In this document: piece by piece, positions 43,047-50,274 of the stretch | Numbering within the stretch: the first letter of the stretch is position 1 | Layout of the letters: every line of letters starts with the position of its first letter | Source of the DNA: Alphaproteobacteria bacterium | Lineage (GTDB): Bacteria; Pseudomonadota; Alphaproteobacteria; Rickettsiales; JABCZZ01 | DNA length: 50,274 nt | Reading direction: 5' to 3' | Assembly: GCA_013289445.1 (NCBI GenBank) | Contig: JABCZZ010000010.1 | Span: 1 to 50,274 of the forward strand | Translations under genes and position numbers: made by a program | Notes under the pieces: generated by a model | What the model was told of the DNA's origin: nothing | Database searches by the model: none | What the model saw: only the letters and a program-made list of their open reading frames with translations

Positions 43047-45800
43047 TCAATGTGCGTCGTTCCAGTTCTCGCCAATGGAGATGTCCACCGTAAGCGGTAC
43101 GCTGAGCTGGGCGGCGTTTTGCATGGCCTGCCCAACGCGTGATGCAACCTGCTCGGCGTCTGGCGCCGGCACCTCAATCACCAGTTCGTCATGCACCTGC
43201 AGAAGCATGCGTGCGGTGCTGCCTTGCAGCAGTTTCTCCACCGCGATCATGGCGCGTTTGATGATGTCGGCTGCCGTGCCTTGCAGGGGCGCATTAATGG
43301 CCGCGCGTTCAGAGAAATTACGCATGGAGGGGTTCTTATCATGAATGCCGGGCAGGTGGCAGCGCCGACCGAACAGGGTGGTTACATAACCGTGCTGGCG
43401 TGCAAAGGATTTGGTGCGTTCCATATAATCCTTGATGCCCGGATACTGCTTGAAATAGGCCTCGATATACGCGCCCGCTTCACCGCGTGAGATACCCAGC
43501 CTTGCGGCGAGCCCGTGTGCGCTGATGCCGTAGATGATACCGAAATTGATGGTTTTTGCCTTACGCCGCAGATCGCTGCCCACCGCATCCACTGCCACGC
43601 CAAACATCTGGCTGGCGGTGATGGCATGGACATCCTGGCCGTTGCGGAATGCTTCCTTAAGCGCAGCGATGTCGGCAATATCCGCCAGCAGGCGCAGTTC
43701 GATCTGCGAATAATCTGCCGAGATCAGCCGTTGACCGCTTTGCGCAACAAAGGCGCTGCGGATTTTGCGTCCTTCTTCGGTGCGGATAGGAATGTTCTGC
43801 AGATTGGGATCGCTGGAGGATAAGCGACCCGTTGATGTGACTGCCATCGCATACGATGTATGCACGCGCCCCGTCCTGGTATTGATTTCATTGGCCAGCG
43901 CATCGGTATACGTGCTTTTAAGCTTGGAAAGCTGGCGCCAGTCGAGCACGCGGGCGGCCATCACCTGGCCACCTTCGGCGAGTTCCTCAAGCACATCCGC
44001 GCCGGTGGAATAGGTACCGGTTTTGCCTTTTTTGCCGCCGGCTAAACCCATTTTATCAAACAGCACTTCGCCCAGCTGTTTGGGTGAGCCGATATTGAAT
44101 GAATGACCCGCGAGCTTGAATATTTCTTCTTCGAGCACGGCAATGCGTTTGGTAAAATCTAAAGACAACTCGGCCAGCCGCGCTTTGTCGACTTTCACGC
44201 CGCGCTCTTCCATCGCCACGATGACGGGCACCAGTGGCCGCTCGATGGTTTCATAAAGCGTCACCAGATGTTCGCTGACCAGCTGCGGCTTAAGCGTCTG
44301 CCACAGGCGCAGCGTAATGTCGGCGTCTTCGGCTGCGTAGGCAAGTGCCTTCTCAAGCGCCACTTCGGCAAAGGTAATGCGTCCCTTGCCGGTGCCTGTT
44401 ACTTCGTCATAACTGATGGTTTTATGCCCCAGATGTTTTTCGGCAAGGTCATCCATATTATGGGTGCCACCTCCGGCGTTGAGCGCATAAGAGAGCAACA
44501 TGGTATCGTCGATGGGATGTACCGCGATGCCGTATTTCCTCAGCACCAGCATGTCGTATTTTATGTTCTGCCCGATCTTAAGCACGCTGGCATCGGCAAG
44601 CAATGGCGCCAGAAGTTTGAGGGCCACGGCTGGCTCCATCTGACCTTCCGCCCTCACATGTTTGGCGGTATCAAAAAGATTCTGCTGTGCGGCCGCACTT
44701 CCGCTGACGTGATTAAGCGGCACGTAGCAGGCCTTGCCGGGTTCAATAGCAAGGGAGAATCCAACGATTTGCGCGTCCATGGCATTGAGTGACGTCGTCT
44801 CGGTGTCAAAGGCAACGCGCCCTGCTTTAACAGCCGTTTCAATCCAGCGCTTAAGCGTTTTCTCGTCTTTCACCATCTCATAATCATGGGCGATGGCCTG
44901 CGCAGCAACGGGCGTGGCTGCCAGTTGTGCTGCCTGATGCGCCGCACCGAATTTATTTTCGAATTTTGCCGTCATTGACTTGAATTCCATCTTGCGCAGG
45001 AAACCCAGCAATTTTTCAGGCTCGGGCTCGCGCACTGCAAACGCTTCGAGTGTCATGGGCGGCGGCACGGTATAGCATAACCCTACGAGCTCATAGGATA
45101 GGCGCGCTTGCTCTATATTCTGCAGTATCGCATCGCGACGGTTGGGCTGTTTGATTTCACTGGCGCGTGTGAGCACGCTCTCAAAATCACCAAACTGGCC
45201 GATAAGTTCGGCTGCTGTTTTGGGGCCGATGCTGGGCACGCCCGGAACATTGTCTGAGCTGTCGCCAATGAGCGCCAGCACATCGCGCACTTTTTCTGGG
45301 CCGACGCCGAATTTCTCCATCACCTGCTCACGGCCGATGGTTTTCTGCTTCATACCGTCATACATGCTCACTCCTTCGCCGATGAGCTGCATGAGATCCT
45401 TGTCGGAAGAGACGATGACGACTTCCATGCCCGCTTCGCGCGCCATGCGTGTATAGGTGGCGATGAGATCGTCGGCTTCGTAATCATCCAGCTCAATGGC
45501 GGGCAGGCCTAATGCCTCTGTTGCCTCGCGCACCAGCGGAAACTGGGGAATGAGGTCTTCTGGTGCCGGCGGCCGATGGGCCTTGTATTCAGGGTAAAGC
45601 CGGTTACGGAAGGTTTTGCGTCCGGCATCGAAAATCACCGCCATATAGTCGGTCTGGGCGCCATCTGCGAGTTTGATCATCATGTTAAGGAAGCCGTACA
45701 CCGCGCCTGCGGGCGTGCCGTCCGTGCGGGTTAGCAGCGGCAGGGAGTGGTAGGCCCGGAAAATGAACCCGGAACCGTCAATCAGGTAAAGGCGCTTCAT
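43047..45800 (-). CDS. polA: DNA polymerase I
   Basis: This 917-residue polymerase has all three domains. The 5'-3' exonuclease lies at residues about 1-290 (ADYMAVIFDAGRKTFRN, VSSDKDLMQLI, GDSSDNVPGVPSIGPKTA). The 3'-5' proofreading domain keeps its acidic residues (VAFDTETTSLN, NIKYDMLVL, YAAEDADIT), so proofreading is likely active. The polymerase domain holds DYSQIELRLLADI, RRKAKTINFGIIYG and LLQVHDELVIEVP. It fills gaps and removes primers in repair and lagging-strand synthesis. Length matches family. It is divergent from the esterase-hemB pair. Confidence 0.98.
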   Translation of the reverse strand: MKRLYLIDGSGFIFRAYHSLPLLTRTDGTPAGAVYGFLNMMIKLADGAQTDYMAVIFDAGRKTFRNRLYPEYKAHRPPAPEDLIPQFPLVREATEALGLPAIELDDYEADDLIATYTRMAREAGMEVVIVSSDKDLMQLIGEGVSMYDGMKQKTIGREQVMEKFGVGPEKVRDVLALIGDSSDNVPGVPSIGPKTAAELIGQFGDFESVLTRASEIKQPNRRDAILQNIEQARLSYELVGLCYTVPPPMTLEAFAVREPEPEKLLGFLRKMEFKSMTAKFENKFGAAHQAAQLAATPVAAQAIAHDYEMVKDEKTLKRWIETAVKAGRVAFDTETTSLNAMDAQIVGFSLAIEPGKACYVPLNHVSGSAAAQQNLFDTAKHVRAEGQMEPAVALKLLAPLLADASVLKIGQNIKYDMLVLRKYGIAVHPIDDTMLLSYALNAGGGTHNMDDLAEKHLGHKTISYDEVTGTGKGRITFAEVALEKALAYAAEDADITLRLWQTLKPQLVSEHLVTLYETIERPLVPVIVAMEERGVKVDKARLAELSLDFTKRIAVLEEEIFKLAGHSFNIGSPKQLGEVLFDKMGLAGGKKGKTGTYSTGADVLEELAEGGQVMAARVLDWRQLSKLKSTYTDALANEINTRTGRVHTSYAMAVTSTGRLSSSDPNLQNIPIRTEEGRKIRSAFVAQSGQRLISADYSQIELRLLADIADIAALKEAFRNGQDVHAITASQMFGVAVDAVGSDLRRKAKTINFGIIYGISAHGLAARLGISRGEAGAYIEAYFKQYPGIKDYMERTKSFARQHGYVTTLFGRRCHLPGIHDKNPSMRNFSERAAINAPLQGTAADIIKRAMIAVEKLLQGSTARMLLQVHDELVIEVPAPDAEQVASRVGQAMQNAAQLSVPLTVDISIGENWNDAH

Positions 45801-45851
45801 GCAGGGTAAATACCATTTGCAAAGCCAATCATCTAGCCGTAAATCAGGGGC

Positions 45852-46496
45852 ATGGAAAACATCACCTTATCCGGCCCTGAGCGCGCACCTGCTGCGGGAG
45901 GCAATCCCAAGCAGCTGGTTATTCTGCTGCATGGACTGGGTGCGGATGGCAATGATCTCATCGGATTGGCGCCGCTTTTGGCCGCCGACCTCACGCATGC
46001 ACAGTTTGTTTCACCCAATGCGCCGTTTCCCTGCGATATGTCGCCCGGCGGCCATCAGTGGTTCAGCTTGCGCGAATGGACGCCCAAATCGATGCTAAGA
46101 GGCGCCCATGAAGCCGCACCGATGCTTAATCTGTTTATCGATGCCCAGCTTAAGCGCTTTAATCTTACGGAAGACAAACTTGCCTATGTAGGTTTTTCGC
46201 AAGGCGCGATGATGGCGCTTTACACGGCACTGCGCCGCCCGAAATCCTGTGCGGCGCTGGTTGGATTCTCCGGCGCGCTTATCGGCGAGGAGGGCATAGT
46301 GAGTACGCCGCCAGTGTGTCTGATTCACGGCGATGAAGATATGGTGGTGCCTTTCGGCGCGATGGGGCTTGCTGAAGCGGTGCTTAAGCATCAGAAGGTT
46401 CCGGTAGAAACGCATACGCGTTATGGCCTGGGCCACGGTATCGACCCCGATGGGCTAGAGCTTGCCAGCGCATTCCTGCAGAAGCATTTCGCATGA
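45852..46496 (+). CDS. Phospholipase/carboxylesterase-family hydrolase
   Basis: This 214-residue alpha/beta hydrolase has catalytic Ser in GFSQGAMM (S116), Asp in HGDEDMVVP (D163) and His in GLGHGID (H195). It resembles the YpfH/carboxylesterase (PF02230) group, which hydrolyses esters of short acyl chains or lysophospholipids. Start and stop are clear, and the stop overlaps the hemB start in ATGA, so the two are one operon. It is divergent from polA. Confidence 0.9.
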   Translation: MENITLSGPERAPAAGGNPKQLVILLHGLGADGNDLIGLAPLLAADLTHAQFVSPNAPFPCDMSPGGHQWFSLREWTPKSMLRGAHEAAPMLNLFIDAQLKRFNLTEDKLAYVGFSQGAMMALYTALRRPKSCAALVGFSGALIGEEGIVSTPPVCLIHGDEDMVVPFGAMGLAEAVLKHQKVPVETHTRYGLGHGIDPDGLELASAFLQKHFA

Positions 46497-47512
46497 CTGC
46501 GCAAGGCGCATATCCGGCTACACGGCTTCGCCGTACCCGTCGCCACGCATGGTCGCGTGCGCTGGTCAGCGAGCAGGCTATAACCGCAAGCGATCTCATC
46601 TGGCCGGTGTTCGTGCAGGAAGGCACGAATAAACGCAGCGCGGTGGAATCCATGCCGGGCGTGTTCCGTCTTTCCATTGATCTGCTGGTGAAAGAAGCCG
46701 CACGCGCCAACAAGCTGGGTATACCGGCGATAGCGCTTTTCCCTGCTGTGGAGCCGAAACTCAAAACGCTTAAGGCCGAAGAGTCTTATAATCCGAAAAA
46801 TCTTGTCTGCCGTGCAGTGGCGGCAGTAAAAAAAGCGGTGCCGGAGCTAGGCATCATCTGTGACGTGGCGCTTGACCCCTACACGACGCACGGCCACGAC
46901 GGCATCGTAAAAGAAGGCGATGTTGATAACGATGCGACACTTGCCGTACTTGTTAAGCAGGCGGTGGCACAGGCAAAGGCTGGTTGCGATATTGTGGCGC
47001 CGTCGGACATGATGGATGGCAGGGTAGGCGTCATCCGTGCGGCGCTTGATGACGCGGATTTCAACGAAGTGAGCATTCTTTCTTACGCCGCCAAATACGC
47101 CTCGGCGTTTTATGGCCCGTTCCGTGAGGCGGTGGGTTCAGCCCAGAGTTTTGGCAAGGCGGACAAGCGCACCTATCAGATGGATCCTTCCAATGCCGCC
47201 GAGGCGTTGCGTGAAGTGGCGCTCGATATTGCCGAAGGTGCGGATTTTGTCATGGTCAAACCCGGTTTGCCGTATCTTGATATCATCGCGTCGGTGAAGC
47301 AGCGTTTTTCGATTCCGGTGTTTGCCTATCAGGTGAGCGGTGAATATGCGATGCTCAAAGCCACCGCTGAAAAAAACTGGCTTGATTATGATAAGGCGAT
47401 GATGGAAAGCCTGTTGGCCATGAAACGCGCCGGCGCCTCGGCCATCTTCACTTATGCGGCGCTCGAAGTGGCCGCTGTGCTCAGCAAATCATCCACTGCC
47501 GCTTGCACCTGA
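46493..47512 (+). CDS. hemB: Delta-aminolevulinic acid dehydratase (porphobilinogen synthase)
   Basis: This 339-residue enzyme joins two 5-aminolevulinate molecules into porphobilinogen in haem synthesis. DVALDPYTTHGHDG shows Asp in place of the zinc-binding Cys cluster (DVCLCEYTDHGHCG in zinc enzymes), so it is the Mg/monovalent-cation type usual in Alphaproteobacteria. Active-site MVKPGLPYLD supplies a Schiff-base lysine; the other is in PSDMMDGRV-type context near QMDPSN. It starts in ATGA overlap with the esterase gene. Its last 61 bp overlap the 3' end of the opposing glycosyltransferase gene. Likely regulated via Irr, judged by known Alphaproteobacteria (inference). Confidence 0.96.
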   Translation: MTAQGAYPATRLRRTRRHAWSRALVSEQAITASDLIWPVFVQEGTNKRSAVESMPGVFRLSIDLLVKEAARANKLGIPAIALFPAVEPKLKTLKAEESYNPKNLVCRAVAAVKKAVPELGIICDVALDPYTTHGHDGIVKEGDVDNDATLAVLVKQAVAQAKAGCDIVAPSDMMDGRVGVIRAALDDADFNEVSILSYAAKYASAFYGPFREAVGSAQSFGKADKRTYQMDPSNAAEALREVALDIAEGADFVMVKPGLPYLDIIASVKQRFSIPVFAYQVSGEYAMLKATAEKNWLDYDKAMMESLLAMKRAGASAIFTYAALEVAAVLSKSSTAACT

Positions 47513-48393
47513 GCGACGGTTAAGCGCAGAATAATGGAAGCGTCGTGAATCTCTCTTTCACCCTGAGTGAACTCCAGCACTTTGGCTATGCGCACATGCG
47601 CTCCGCGTGGTGCGTAGATTTTATCATTGGTGGGGCCGTAAAGCCCGATAAGCGGCGTGCCCAGCGCACCCGCCATATGCACCAGGCCGGAGTCATTGCC
47701 AATAAAAAGCGCAGCTTGCTTGAGGATGGCGCAGGCCACCTGCATGTCCGTGCGTCCGCTTAAATCGAGCACCTGATCGGGCGCAAGCGCCTGCACCAGC
47801 GGTGCGATAAGATGTTTTTGCTGCTGCACAGCCAGCGTCACAATGGTGGCTTTTTCAAATGCCGGTTTTTTCAGCAGCCATAATGCCAGATCGATGAAGC
47901 GTTCAATCGGCCAGTCTTTGAATGGCGAATTGCTTATCGGGGCCATCACAATCACGGGACTGGCTGGCAGAAGTTCCTTGGCGCGCTGCATGGCCTTATC
48001 GCCGACCCATAATTTGGGCAATGGCGGCGGATTCAGTCCGAAGAAAGCGCCGAGCTGTTCAATTTTGTATTGGGTGACGCTCGGTTTGTGAAAAATCCTG
48101 CGTTCGCGTGCGCCCAGCAGAAAGCCGATGACGCCGCCACGCAAATCAACCACCGTGTCCCATTTTGTGCTCCAGACTTCCTTCAGCAGCAGCCACCAAT
48201 GTTTGCTCCATTTCTGCTTGCGCAGCACGATGACTTTATCAAGTCTCGGAAAAGCCTCAAACAGAGGCGCGGCGGCCGGCCCGGCGACGATGGTAAAAGT
48301 AGCCTCAGGGCGGGTATCGAGCAGGTAACGTATCAGTCCCGTGGACATGATGGCGTCGCCAATACTGCCGTTAGTGATAAATAATATCTTCAT
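47452..48393 (-). CDS. Family 9 glycosyltransferase (ADP-heptose:LPS heptosyltransferase-like)
   Basis: This 313-residue enzyme has the GT9 pattern: MKILFITNGSIGDAIMSTGLI at the N terminus, VVDLRGGVIGFLLGARERR, MAPISNSPFKDWPIERF and IGNDSGLVHMAGALGTPLIGLYGPT. GT9 enzymes add ADP-heptose or similar sugars to the LPS core, so it is probably a core-oligosaccharide gene. I start at ATG 48393 with GGAT upstream; the frame extends to 48489 without support. The 3' end overlaps hemB by 61 bp in antisense, and the upstream RDD gene is divergent. Confidence 0.87.
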   Translation of the reverse strand: MKILFITNGSIGDAIMSTGLIRYLLDTRPEATFTIVAGPAAAPLFEAFPRLDKVIVLRKQKWSKHWWLLLKEVWSTKWDTVVDLRGGVIGFLLGARERRIFHKPSVTQYKIEQLGAFFGLNPPPLPKLWVGDKAMQRAKELLPASPVIVMAPISNSPFKDWPIERFIDLALWLLKKPAFEKATIVTLAVQQQKHLIAPLVQALAPDQVLDLSGRTDMQVACAILKQAALFIGNDSGLVHMAGALGTPLIGLYGPTNDKIYAPRGAHVRIAKVLEFTQGEREIHDASIILRLTVAQVQAAVDDLLSTAATSSAA

Positions 48394-48488
48394 AGTGTTA
48401 TCCAGCGATGTTTGCACACTATAGCGTGGAGCTTGACGCAAGCGAGAGGAAAATCCTACACTCGCGCGTTGCGTAAGGGGAGCCAGCA

Positions 48489-49097
48489 ATGACCAGCGAA
48501 GTAACAGAATTAAACCATGCCGATTTTGCAGGGTTCTGGGTAAGATTTTTTGCGGTGTGCATCGATCTGGTGCTGACCACGCCCTTTTATGTTGGCATCA
48601 ACCTTGCCTTCGGACCAGCGCATCCCTGGATGGCTGGCGGCGTATTTATCATTATTACCATCGTGGCCTATGGAGTTTTTTTCTCCAGTCCATGGCAAGC
48701 CACGCCTGGCATGCGCATTTTGCGATTCTATATTTGTGATGCCAAAGGCGAGCATATCGGATTTAAACGCGCGTTACTCTGGATACTCACCAGCATGGTG
48801 GGCTGGGCCGTCTGCTTCGGCGGTATCGTCTATCTGGATTCACGCTTCGACCTGCGGGCCGTGCAGGACATGCTGCGTAGCTGTCAGGATAATAACGTTG
48901 CACCTGATGATTGCGCGCGTGAAATAGAATCCATTATCAATTTCCCGTTTCCCACCTTTATGCAGATGGCGTTTGCATCTCTGGCGCTGTTTGGATTCCT
49001 TGCGTTAATCTGGGGACTGTCCGTGGCATTGCCTAAGGACAAGACCGGTTTCCACAACCTGCTCTGCGGCACGCGCTTTGTCAAAGGCAGAAGGTAG
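48489..49097 (+). CDS. RDD-family membrane protein
   Basis: This 202-residue protein has an RDD domain: FWVRFFAVCIDLVLTTPFYVGINL with the conserved Arg and Asp, a second helix (GGVFIIITIVAYGVFF), SPWQATPGMRILRF and a late helix MQMAFASLALFGFLALIWG. RDD proteins are inner-membrane proteins of unknown transport function; some affect ion homeostasis. AGGGGAG precedes the ATG. It is divergent from the GT9 gene and convergent with clpP, with an 8-bp gap. Confidence 0.88.
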   Translation: MTSEVTELNHADFAGFWVRFFAVCIDLVLTTPFYVGINLAFGPAHPWMAGGVFIIITIVAYGVFFSSPWQATPGMRILRFYICDAKGEHIGFKRALLWILTSMVGWAVCFGGIVYLDSRFDLRAVQDMLRSCQDNNVAPDDCAREIESIINFPFPTFMQMAFASLALFGFLALIWGLSVALPKDKTGFHNLLCGTRFVKGRR

Positions 49098-49105
49098 AAG
49101 AAGGT

Positions 49106-49759
49106 TTACTTCTTCTTATCTTCTTTGTCTTTTTCAATGCCGCGGGTTTCAACGATTTCATCGATCAGGCCGAATTCTTTGGCGGCTTCCGCAGAGAGGA
49201 AATTATCGCGATCCATCGCCTTTTCCACGACGCTGAGCTTCTGGCCCGTGTGCTTGACGTAGATTTCGTTAAGACGGCTGCGCAATGAGAGAATTTCTTT
49301 CGCGTGGATTTCGATGTCTGAAGCCTGACCGCGGAAACCGCCGGAAGGCTGGTGAATCATGATACGGGCATTGGGTGTGGCATAACGCTTGCCTGTCGCG
49401 CCGGCAGTAAGCAGGAGCGAACCCATGGATGCGGCCTGGCCGATGCACAAGGTTGAGACCTTCGGTCGGATATATTGCATGGTATCATAGATCGAAAGTC
49501 CGGCCGTGACCACGCCACCCGGAGAATTGATGTACATGGAAATTTCCTTGTCGGGATTTTCCGCTTCAAGAAAGAGCAGCTGAGCGACAATCAGCGAAGC
49601 CATGCCGTCATGCACTTCGCCGGTGAGGAAGATGATGCGTTCCTTAAGCAGGCGTGAAAAGATATCGTATGCACGCTCGCCGCGGCTGGTCTGTTCAACC
49701 ACCATCGGCACCAGATCCATCGTGGTTTCATTCAAAATTGAATCATTGCTGTTTGTCAT
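49106..49759 (-). CDS. clpP: ATP-dependent Clp protease proteolytic subunit
   Basis: This 217-residue serine protease has the ClpP triad S111 (IGQAASMGS), H136 (MIHQPSGG) and D185 (MDRDNF); the set is shifted by exactly 14 from E. coli S97/H122/D171. [21 protein letters not shown] and [20 protein letters not shown] are typical. ClpP forms a two-ring barrel fed by ClpA or ClpX. ATG 49759 follows AAGGAAG. The upstream frame continues into the broken tig gene, so the true gene is not a fusion. The segment 49172-49254 of this gene is duplicated inverted in tig. tig-clpP(-clpX-lon) is the usual order. Confidence 0.97.
   Translation of the reverse strand: MTNSNDSILNETTMDLVPMVVEQTSRGERAYDIFSRLLKERIIFLTGEVHDGMASLIVAQLLFLEAENPDKEISMYINSPGGVVTAGLSIYDTMQYIRPKVSTLCIGQAASMGSLLLTAGATGKRYATPNARIMIHQPSGGFRGQASDIEIHAKEILSLRSRLNEIYVKHTGQKLSVVEKAMDRDNFLSAEAAKEFGLIDEIVETRGIEKDKEDKKK
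49172..49254 (+). repeat. 83-bp inverted repeat, clpP copy
   Basis: This segment of clpP, coding for about residues 169-196 on the minus strand, recurs exactly and in reverse complement at 50082-50164 inside tig. The first base beyond each end differs. The clpP copy is in frame and is the parent. Confidence 0.97.
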
Positions 49760-49773
49760 AATGCTTCCTTGGT

Positions 49774-50274
49774 TTATTCGTTGGCCGCTTTTTTCTTGGC
49801 TTTGGCGGGTTTTTTTCTTGGACTCGGAAGGTTCTGCGTCTTCACTCATCAATTCTTCGCTGTCGACCTTGCGCTCTTTGATTTTCGCCTTGCTCAGGAT
49901 GAAATCAACCGCTTTTTCTTCCAGGATGGGTCCACGCAGATCTTCAAGATGCTTCGGATTCTTTTGGTAGAATTCAAATATCTTTCTTTCCTGCCCGGGG
50001 AATTGCTGCGCCTGCTGCATCACTGCGCGTGACAGCTCATCCTGATTGATCTGGATCTTGTTCTTCGCGGCGATATCCGACAGCACACGGGCCAGAAGCT
50101 CAGCGTCGTGGAAAAGGCGATGGATCGCGATAATTTCCTCTCTGCGGAAGCCGCCAAAGAATTCCCAGTTTCACCCGGCGTTCGGCGATTTTGCGGTATT
50201 CAGTGCGCAACTCATCATCACTTTTGCCCTTCACGTCGGCATCGCCCTCTTTTTTGGCCTGTTCAAGTTTTTCC
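49774..50274 (-). pseudogene. tig: Trigger factor, partial and disrupted
   Basis: The C-terminal part of trigger factor, a ribosome-bound chaperone, runs off the right edge. The first visible stretch reads EKLEQAKKEGDADVKGKSDD to RRVKLGIL, then an 83-bp foreign segment (50082-50164) breaks the frame, giving TGA at 50102-50100. The continuation [20 protein letters not shown] follows in another frame. Near the 3' end a run of seven A's on the coding strand (49810-49816) shifts the frame again; with six A's it would read [14 protein letters not shown] and stop at 49776-49774, 14 bp before clpP. Both lesions together suggest a pseudogene or sequence error. The 5' half lies outside the window. Confidence 0.85.
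50082..50164 (-). repeat. 83-bp inverted repeat, copy inserted in tig
   Basis: Read on the minus strand this equals the plus strand of clpP 49172-49254, starting GAATTCTTTGGCGG and ending CCGTGTGCT. It replaces an expected stretch of about 10 bases of tig between KLG and LSDIAAKN (estimated from family pattern). It introduces the frameshift and early stop. Confidence 0.97.

Noticed and set aside
49106..50086. A continuous 326-codon frame suggesting a tig-clpP fusion protein
   Set aside because: clpP has its own ATG with a strong ribosome binding site, the family's size is normal without the extension, and the read-through arises from a one-base A-run expansion that hides the tig stop.

Overview
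The window looks like chromosomal DNA of a Gram-negative alphaproteobacterium with roughly balanced GC. Supporting signs are an Irr-type Fur regulator, a GapR/DUF2312 nucleoid protein, an ELM1-family protein, a RatA/Coq10 protein, a HemB of the aspartate (Mg-type) class, a fused STAS-MlaE lipid transporter operon and a perfect CtrA-type box. I cannot name the genus. The right edge breaks inside tig, so the window may end at a contig edge.

Layout. 1-7.3 kb: a secreted serralysin-like metalloprotease, then a divergent pirin / HxlR-NemA electrophile-response locus and an ABC-F ATPase. 7.4-10.1 kb: six small envelope or stress-type genes (low-complexity secreted protein, lipoprotein, Gln/Asn-rich protein, glycine-zipper YflT-like protein, CsbD-like protein, Pro/Asn repeat protein). 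10.4-19.8 kb: a surface region with a large two-partner-secretion exoprotein, a three-gene TadE/TadE/TadG operon whose TadG carries a Cys-rich insert, and a divergent membrane glycosyltransferase; the shared intergenic region holds TTAA-N7-TTAA. 20-25.6 kb: sugar dehydrogenase, photolyase, methyltransferase, a triple YbjQ-domain protein and an M48 protease. 25.8-29.8 kb: acetoacetate decarboxylase, then an Mla-type operon (STAS-permease, ATPase, MCE protein, auxiliary lipoprotein).

29.9-32.1 kb: YdeI-family gene, a small and perhaps truncated lipoprotein, and a decayed integrative element beside tRNA-Ser(GGA). In the element a P4-type integrase without its catalytic domain abuts an AAA ATPase without its Walker A half. 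32.2-41 kb: RatA, a 573-aa protein I do not recognise, an ELM1-family protein, a 2OG-Fe(II) oxygenase, a sulfotransferase-like protein, tRNA-Gly(GCC), CnoX, a 58-aa Trm112-like protein, an unknown membrane protein, a PAS-GGDEF protein, gapR and rpsU with a clear terminator. 41-50.3 kb: irr, a nitronate-monooxygenase-family enzyme, polA, an esterase-hemB pair, a family 9 glycosyltransferase, an RDD protein, clpP and a broken tig.

The strongest anomaly is at the right end. An exact 83-bp piece of clpP lies inverted inside tig and breaks its frame. A second tig lesion, an A7 homopolymer, removes the stop and opens the tig frame into clpP. This is either a real templated rearrangement or an assembly/amplification chimera. 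No CRISPR array, intact insertion sequence, rRNA or complete prophage is visible. I did not find a clearly new multi-gene system; the best candidates for follow-up are the tig/clpP inverted duplication, the Cys-rich TadG, the protease with altered zinc-motif spacing, the small stress-gene cluster and the 573-aa protein.
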